DNA of 64,000 bases, taken from assembly GCA_002102555.1 (NCBI GenBank), contig MCFL01000006.1, positions 1 through 64,000 on the forward strand. Direction: 5' to 3'. The DNA comes from Catenaria anguillulae PL171 (taxonomy: Eukaryota; Blastocladiomycota; Blastocladiomycetes; Blastocladiales; Catenariaceae). The position numbers and the translations under genes are program-made. Every line of letters begins with the position of its first letter. The first letter of the stretch is position 1. This document shows, one piece after another, positions 58,540-64,000 of this stretch. The notes under the pieces were generated by a model. It was not told the origin of the DNA, did no database searches, and saw nothing but the letters and a program-made list of their open reading frames with translations.

Positions 58540-59085
58540 GTGTCAAGGCCAAGTGGTTTGTTGATGCCCGGTGTTGACGAAATGGGCCAATAAGGATCTT
58601 TTGCCTGTGATTTTGTTTGATTCGCAGCTCATTGTGTTCTGGTGTGAATTCAGCCAGGGTCTTATCACTCTCATGTGTATATACTTTTTTCTCAAGATTT
58701 ATTTGCAACTGGCAATTGCATGGACGTCATTTTTTCCATGTATACGTGTTTACTTTCTTTTGTTGGTACACACAGCGTCAGGAAAGTTGTGGTAAGTATC
58801 AACTTGCTCGAGACGCTTGAAACTCAGCAATCGCATTTGCAGTCAATGGCTGCGAGTTAAATATTTACTCATTGTCAGCGGCGACAGGCTGCCATTCGCG
58901 ATGGGTGGGCAAGTGACGAGGTGCTTGGTACTTTTATAGACTCGTCAGATGATAAGTGCACAGTGCGTTACGATGCCCCAGTCCCACTGAATCAACTTGA
59001 AGAACTTTCTTCCTGTATTGTTTGGAGCAAGTGCAAGATACCTCCTCAGACATGTGCAAATCAATAACCACCACCACCACCAATA
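58540..59085. other. Intergenic between convergent genes, 0.55 kb
   Basis: T-rich 3' flanks of the PRXL2-like gene and kinesin-13 copy B. A short CCA triplet run lies at about 59070-59084. No gene seen. Confidence 0.45.
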
Positions 59086-60825
59086 TCAGATAACCAACAC
59101 GCCCAGCTTTTCACCCTTGGCTTTTGTCTGCGACCTGCCCATTGCTAACTGAATTTGATACTTGTCAAACGCCTTTGTCGCAGTCAACTCGGTCACGCCA
59201 ACAGCCTTGCACTTTTCCACCCACTCGATCAACGTCATGCGCTGCAGCTCTAGCCACGCAGGAAGCAATGGTTTCTCGCCGCGCCGGCGCCGCTCCAAGC
59301 ATGCCTCGAGCGAATGATCGATTTCAACGTACGGCACAATCTTGTCCATGACAATGGCATTATTGGACCACTGTGCAAACTTGCGCGCAAGTTGCCGGTA
59401 CGTCCACTTGCTCGGGTGCACCGGCACCTTTGGCGTGCAGCTGGCGGGATCGCCGAGCTGGTCTGCGTCGAGTTGCTTGGCGGGGTCCACGCGGAATGCG
59501 TTGCGCTTGGCCATGGCGCTGCCGAGGCGCGCCGTGGCTTGCTTGGCGTGGTCCATGCTCGACGCTTTCAGATTGGCCACGTACCGTGCCGTCGAAAGCG
59601 AATGCTGCGAGTCGGCCAGGCTGGGGGCCAGATGGCCAATCAGGATGGTGCGCGTGGGCACGCGTGCAGCCGGGTCGAGGGCTTCGCGCAGCACGAGCGT
59701 GAGTTTGGACGTGCGAAAGGGGATGTGGATGTGCTTGTTTGCGTGCGAGGGCAGCGACGACAGGTACCGGTTGCGGATGCACTCCTTGAGCGTCATGAGC
59801 GACTTGTTGGTGATTTGTGTTTCGCGGATGCGGATGGCGTCGTGGTGCGCTTGGTCGCTTGCACGCTCGCTGCCTGCGAGATCCACAATGAGCAGCGTGT
59901 TGCCCGCAAGCGTCAAGTGTTCGGGCGGGGTGAATGCACCATCAGCCACGGTGTTCCTCGGGTAAAACGACACGGCGCACACCGCATGGGAGCGAGAAGA
60001 GACGTCGTTTTTGAACGTGGCGCGGGTCCGGCGATGCTCGGCGCCCGTCTCCACGGCATGCAGGAACTCTTGCGGCGACGACACGACTCGCTGAACAACA
60101 CCAGTGACCACGGTCGCCTCGTTGGTGGCCCGAATGTGCACCTTTTCCCGCTCGTTGAGCAGGTCGCACACCTCGTCGCCGTAAATCTCGAAATACGCCA
60201 ATGTCACATGGTGCGAGCTGGAAATGTGCGGAAAGATGTCCTGCGGCAGCTGAGCATTGAGCGACGTCATGGTAAATGTCTTGCCGGCGCCGGTCTGGCC
60301 GTATGCGACGAGGGTTGCGAGGCCGCCGCTCGTGACAAATGGGAGCAGCGGGCGGGCCAGGGCATCGTACACGGTGGCATTGTCGGCATCGGGTCCAAAC
60401 GCAACATCGACATTGTCAAAGCAGTGCGTCTCAAGGGCGGCCGGCTGGAATGTGCCGTCAATCGGGTGGTACACAAATGTCTTTGGGTTGCGGACATGAA
60501 TGCCCTCAAACAGGCCGCGCTCGTTGGATTCCACGGGCAGCACGGGGCGCACGCGAAAGGCAACACAAATAGACTCGTCCAGCGCGGCTCGATCAGAGTA
60601 GGGCACGGCCGAGTGTTTGTCGAGGCTCGCTTGGTGCGCGTGCATGGCTGCCTCATACTTTGCTTGGTTGCGCTGGAGAGGCGTCATGGCCTTGCGGGCA
60701 GCAGCCTCGGCCAGTTTGGAGTCGACCGACCCGGCGACGACGGGCCTTTTGGCGATGCCGCGGACGTGCTGCGTCTTGTGGAGCGACGACGTCGAGGACG
60801 ACGTTGAGGACGAGTGCTTCACCAT
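59086..60825 (-). CDS. Kinesin-13-type motor, copy B
   Basis: Single exon of 579 residues from ATG 60825; an in-frame ATG at 60930 would add 35 residues but copy A supports the shorter start. Motor motifs equal those of copy A (P-loop GQTGAGKT, SSRSH, VDLAGSE). The C-terminal part differs: an extra 20-odd residues after ARLG (AKRNAFRVDPAKQLDADQL) and a diverged SAM-like segment (WLELQRMTLIEWVEKCKAVG). It is transcribed toward the PRXL2-like gene, opposite to copy A. Confidence 0.92.
   Translation of the reverse strand: MVKHSSSTSSSTSSLHKTQHVRGIAKRPVVAGSVDSKLAEAAARKAMTPLQRNQAKYEAAMHAHQASLDKHSAVPYSDRAALDESICVAFRVRPVLPVESNERGLFEGIHVRNPKTFVYHPIDGTFQPAALETHCFDNVDVAFGPDADNATVYDALARPLLPFVTSGGLATLVAYGQTGAGKTFTMTSLNAQLPQDIFPHISSSHHVTLAYFEIYGDEVCDLLNEREKVHIRATNEATVVTGVVQRVVSSPQEFLHAVETGAEHRRTRATFKNDVSSRSHAVCAVSFYPRNTVADGAFTPPEHLTLAGNTLLIVDLAGSERASDQAHHDAIRIRETQITNKSLMTLKECIRNRYLSSLPSHANKHIHIPFRTSKLTLVLREALDPAARVPTRTILIGHLAPSLADSQHSLSTARYVANLKASSMDHAKQATARLGSAMAKRNAFRVDPAKQLDADQLGDPASCTPKVPVHPSKWTYRQLARKFAQWSNNAIVMDKIVPYVEIDHSLEACLERRRRGEKPLLPAWLELQRMTLIEWVEKCKAVGVTELTATKAFDKYQIQLAMGRSQTKAKGEKLGVLVI
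59521..60819 (-). repeat. Inverted repeat arm B (kinesin-13 motor)
   Basis: Partner of 51822-53120, same length (1,299 bp), opposite strand. The arms are 6.4 kb apart and enclose three other genes. Confidence 0.85.
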
Positions 60826-61414
60826 GGCGGCAGCAATCTTCCTGTCGTTGTTACATGTATCTGGACCAGTTGCATGGGCATGGAGTAACAGGCTGTGAGG
60901 GACATGGTGGCTTCTTATTCTGCCATACATGGTCGGGAGCCGCTGCGAGCATGGTCAATTATGTTCGCTGTCGGCACGACGCGGAGGGATTGATTGAGTC
61001 GCGAGCCTGCCCATCCCTCAAAACAGGCTCAGCTCCATGGTTAAGTCTCATCCTGGGTACCAGTAACACCGGCAGGCACGGTCAATAGGTACGGTCAATT
61101 GTGGTCGACCAACTCCTCATGGCTCTCAGTGCCAGGCACCCATGCCTAACTCCAAGTCAAGTTGTCAACGCGGTTTATTTGCTTCGCCTCTTTCACTGAT
61201 CGAGCATTCCCACCTGGGCTTTCGTCCAGGGCTCATCCAACCACATATTCATCATCAGTCGATTCACTCAGAGTATGCCATTGAGGCACTTGAGTTGAGA
61301 TCATGCGGTCGGCAAGAACGACAGTGTGTATTTATTTGGATCAATCTGTTGCAATGGAGCGTAGAGGGCTCGGAAACAAGTGGACAATAAACGAAAACAC
61401 CCGGCACACAAATC
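60826..61414. other. Intergenic, 0.59 kb
   Basis: Promoter of kinesin-13 copy B and 3' flank of the LPMO-like gene. It shows no similarity to the region upstream of copy A. Nothing else seen. Confidence 0.45.
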
Positions 61415-62690
61415 TCAACGAACAAGTGCCTTGCACCTCTGGCTCTGGTTGTTGCAATCCTGGACGGTCCTTCCCTGTACATCCCTTCCGGACCGAATGC
61501 GCGCAGCGCACAGCTCATTCTGCACGTCGCACGAGCGCATCAGCGCAGCCACCAAGTTGAGGAACTCGCCACCCGCATTGCCCGCGACGCGGAACTTGCC
61601 GCCAGCCATTTGCAAGGCGGGCGCTTGAATACCAAACATGCGCGCGGTCGACGGCTGCAGGTTGTTTGCGGGGCATTGTGGCGACGGTTGTGGCGCGGGT
61701 GGGTTGGGACGTGGCGCAGGAGGAGCCGGAGCGGGAGCAGGCGCCGGGTTGGGCTGCGGGGCCGGCGCCAAGTTGTTACCACCGCCATTGGCAGCCAAGC
61801 ATTGCTCGAGCGGCTTTGGGATGCCGTCCTTGTACGTGCCTTGGCATCCGTCGGGGCGGCACGACAGTGGCGAGCCCGTGCCAAAGAACTTACAGCGCCC
61901 CGAAGAGGCTGGGTTGTGCGCGTCGCCGGCAATAAAGGTCGGACAACGCGGCTTGCTGCCGGCGTTGAAGGCGTCGCCACCGGCGACCGTAAAGTCGTGG
62001 CACCCGTAATAGTCCGTTTGGCCCCTGTTTTTGTCGCCAAAGAAGGAAGCACCACCAAACCAGTGCCACTGTTGAAAGAACCATGTCAGCAATCCATCAC
62101 AAGTTGAGATCAAGATGAGACACGCATATGTACCTGGAGGGTGTACTGGCCGTCAGCCAAGAAGGCCGGGATCTTGAGCTGCGTCGTGCAACGGTTCGAG
62201 TCTTCAGGAGCATTGTCGCCGCCGAGTGGATCTGACGCAAAGCCAGACTTGCAACCCGACTCGTGGCACGCAAATTGCACGACATTGTTGTCAAAGTCGG
62301 CCTGCGTTTGAGCACTGTTGAGCGGCACAATGGCGAGCTTGATGAAACCACCAGGCTATAAATGATTATCAGCAAGGCAATTAGCGCCGTTAGAACTCGG
62401 GTTTCAGAAACATGTGAAACATGTGGACACTGGAAACAACGTACGTGGTTGTTTCGCGGCCAAACGACAGGCACGGACTGCCCACGACGATACGTCGCGT
62501 CTTGCGGGCGAGCATTGTTCTTGGATCCATCGCCGCCACAGGCGGGCGATACAAAGTTGTCGAAAGCGCCGATAAAGCCGCCGTTGCGAGCCTTGGGCTC
62601 AAGCAAGCGCGCATGGCCGTCGACCAGCGACGCGAATTGGAGCACAGCAAGGAGAGCGAGGAGAATGGAGATTTTGGCGTTCATGGTCAT
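61415..62690 (-). CDS. Secreted LPMO-like (copper monooxygenase-type) polysaccharide-binding protein
   Basis: Exons 62445-62690, 62134-62355 and 61415-62068 give 373 residues. The signal peptide (MNAKISILLALLAVLQFASLVDG) would be cut before HARLLEPKARNGG, leaving the N-terminal His that forms half of an LPMO histidine brace. Exon 2 encodes GGFIKLAIVPL and a Cys-rich strand (CHESGCKSG). Exon 3 starts WHWFGGASFFGDKNRGQTDYYGCHDF, the C-terminal half typical of these folds. A Pro/Ala linker (PAPAPAPAPPAPRP) leads to a Cys-containing tail domain of about 90 residues. The sequence suggests chitin or cellulose as substrate but the AA family was not determined. Introns are 65 and 89 bp. Confidence 0.78.
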
Positions 62691-63443
62691 GAAAGGAAGG
62701 GGTTGTGAGGTGATCGATCTACGATAGGCGGTGTCTATGGTGTGACAGTTCATAGCGAGTGTGGTGAGGGATGGATGGGAATGCAGGTTGAGACGATGGT
62801 GAGCCACACCTTGAGGGAAGCTGCCGGCAGTCTAAGGACGGGTTTGTTGACAAGCACAGGAACGGGCTAGTGAGGGATGGATGGAGCGGGGAATATGAAA
62901 GAAAGGACGGGGAGGGGGTCGGGTATTTGTATTTTCCCCTTGGCCGCCTCAGAAACACCTCGGTGAGCAAGCAGCTAAGGTATGGGAACTAGCTCCACCT
63001 CCTTGAACAACAAGCGGCCGGAACTTGATCAGCCGGCCGTGATTGACCGCTGAAGTCGAGGCAGCCATCCCATTTGCGGTATTTTCTGGTGCACTTTGAG
63101 CGGTAATGTGCGCGCAAGCGAGTCATGACTCGCTCCAACCAAAGCAGGTGTCTCTGGCTCGGCTGTGGCGAGACGGTGGGATTTGGAGGCTGCAGTGGAC
63201 ATGCATTCAAGCACCAGCCCAGTTGATGCGTCACTGTCATTCAAGGTCCGAACATCACACGTTGCCGAGCCACAACCCACCGGTCTCCTGAGAACTTACC
63301 CACTTGCAGTACGTGACAGGATCGTACCGTGATGTGGCTGCATATGGATTTACTATGTACTTCCGATGGAAACAAAATGGGGCTGACTGCCCAGACTGCC
63401 AGACACACTGACTCACGTGGTCTGGTGGTGACCGCCTCCTACC
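62691..63443. other. Intergenic, 0.75 kb
   Basis: Upstream region of the LPMO-like gene and 3' flank of the last gene. No coding or RNA feature supported. Confidence 0.45.
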
Positions 63444-63974
63444 CTACCAAGATGCCCACACCTCCTTGGAATCAATACTCGCATCAAACACCCGGTCACA
63501 CTTGTGCCCATCCACAATCTTCAGGTATCCCTTGTCGGAAGGATCCTCGCCCGCAAACTCAATCTTGCCCTCAATCTTGACCCCCCACGGCTCCAAAAAG
63601 TTGGCAATCATGTACTCGATCCACTGCTCACAGCAGTAAAACTTTTCGCCCCTGTTCCACTCGATCCTTGTCCCGTCCTTGGTCGGTACCCACTGGCACC
63701 ACAGCGATGGCTGCGTCTTTGGCTGCGAGTTGTACTCGATAATGGTCTCGTCGTGACCTTGGCCATAGTCGCCCTCGGCAGCAACAAAAAACTCACCGTC
63801 GGTGCCGACATCGAGGTTGACGGCGGCACGCAACGGGTCGGGCTTGGCGCGGCACAGCGTCGAGTCGCGGATCATGTGCCGAATGTACGCGAAGTGGGTC
63901 AGGTAGGCGATTTGGGCAGGGTTGAGGGCGGGCGACAGCGAAAAGTGGCCGCGAAAGACGGTGGTGTAGCCCAT
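63444..63974 (-). CDS. Intronless protein of a bacterial/phage-type conserved family
   Basis: Single exon of 176 residues. It starts MGYTTVFRGHFSLSPALNP and contains QIAYLTHFAYIRHMIRD, PSLWCQWVP, IEWNRGEKFYCCEQWIEYMI, FLEPWGVKIEGKIEF and GEDPSDKGYLKIVD. These blocks resemble a widespread uncharacterised family of bacteria and phages. No signal peptide or membrane segment. The absence of introns and the bacterial look suggest an acquired gene. The start codon is inside the window, but its promoter is cut by the window edge. Confidence 0.8.
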   Translation of the reverse strand: MGYTTVFRGHFSLSPALNPAQIAYLTHFAYIRHMIRDSTLCRAKPDPLRAAVNLDVGTDGEFFVAAEGDYGQGHDETIIEYNSQPKTQPSLWCQWVPTKDGTRIEWNRGEKFYCCEQWIEYMIANFLEPWGVKIEGKIEFAGEDPSDKGYLKIVDGHKCDRVFDASIDSKEVWASW

Positions 63975-64000
63975 TGCTGTTTGTGGTGGATGTTGCTTTG

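Overview
The window is nuclear DNA of an early-diverging, probably flagellate (zoosporic) fungus. Most genes are split by short GT-AG introns of about 55-110 bp, codons are GC-rich at position three, and many proteins carry long Ala/Ser/Pro-rich stretches. Gene content (importin beta, INO80, DGAT1, dynactin p27, Rtt106-type chaperone, kinesin-13, PHIP/BRWD-like scaffold, LdhA-type D-lactate dehydrogenase) fits Blastocladiomycota or Chytridiomycota better than Dikarya, where kinesin-13 and DGAT1-type enzymes are generally missing. The placement is an inference from gene content; no rRNA or other marker is present.

Layout. 0-10.5 kb: importin beta, an orphan polytopic membrane protein, a type II Golgi-like glycosyltransferase and a polytopic transporter-like protein that overlaps it. 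11-17.7 kb: one very large WD40/degenerate-bromodomain gene of the PHIP/BRWD family on the minus strand. 18.9-24.8 kb: a small orphan protein, a mitochondrial PPR-like protein and DGAT1. 25.4-29.5 kb: HAD phosphatase, a helical protein of unknown function and triosephosphate isomerase. 31.7-37.3 kb: dynactin p27, an Rtt106-type histone chaperone, and a D-lactate dehydrogenase fused behind a cyclic-nucleotide-binding-like domain. 39-45 kb: INO80 ATPase, followed by tRNA-Arg(CCG). 45.5-51.2 kb: an orphan protein, a CDF zinc transporter and an E2-fold protein. 51.8-60.8 kb: two kinesin-13 genes in inverted orientation, flanking a secreted orphan protein, a ferric-reductase/NOX-type oxidoreductase and a PRXL2-type thioredoxin-fold protein. 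61.4-64 kb: a secreted LPMO-like protein and an intronless protein resembling a bacterial/phage family.

The genes do not form a pathway cluster. Recurrent themes are chromatin (INO80, PHIP/BRWD-like, Rtt106-like), microtubule motility (two kinesin-13, dynactin), central carbon metabolism (TPI, D-LDH) and lipid/metal/redox handling. The points most worth a second look are the CNB-D-LDH fusion, the inverted kinesin-13 pair with an apparent gene-conversion tract ending sharply, a small paralogous family sharing an FPLPATY motif (one member secreted, one not), a genome-wide-looking shift of the 5' splice site to GTACG/GTATG, and a candidate 2-nt microexon in the PHIP/BRWD-like gene. Exon boundaries were derived by hand from reading-frame continuity and protein-family similarity; no transcripts were available.
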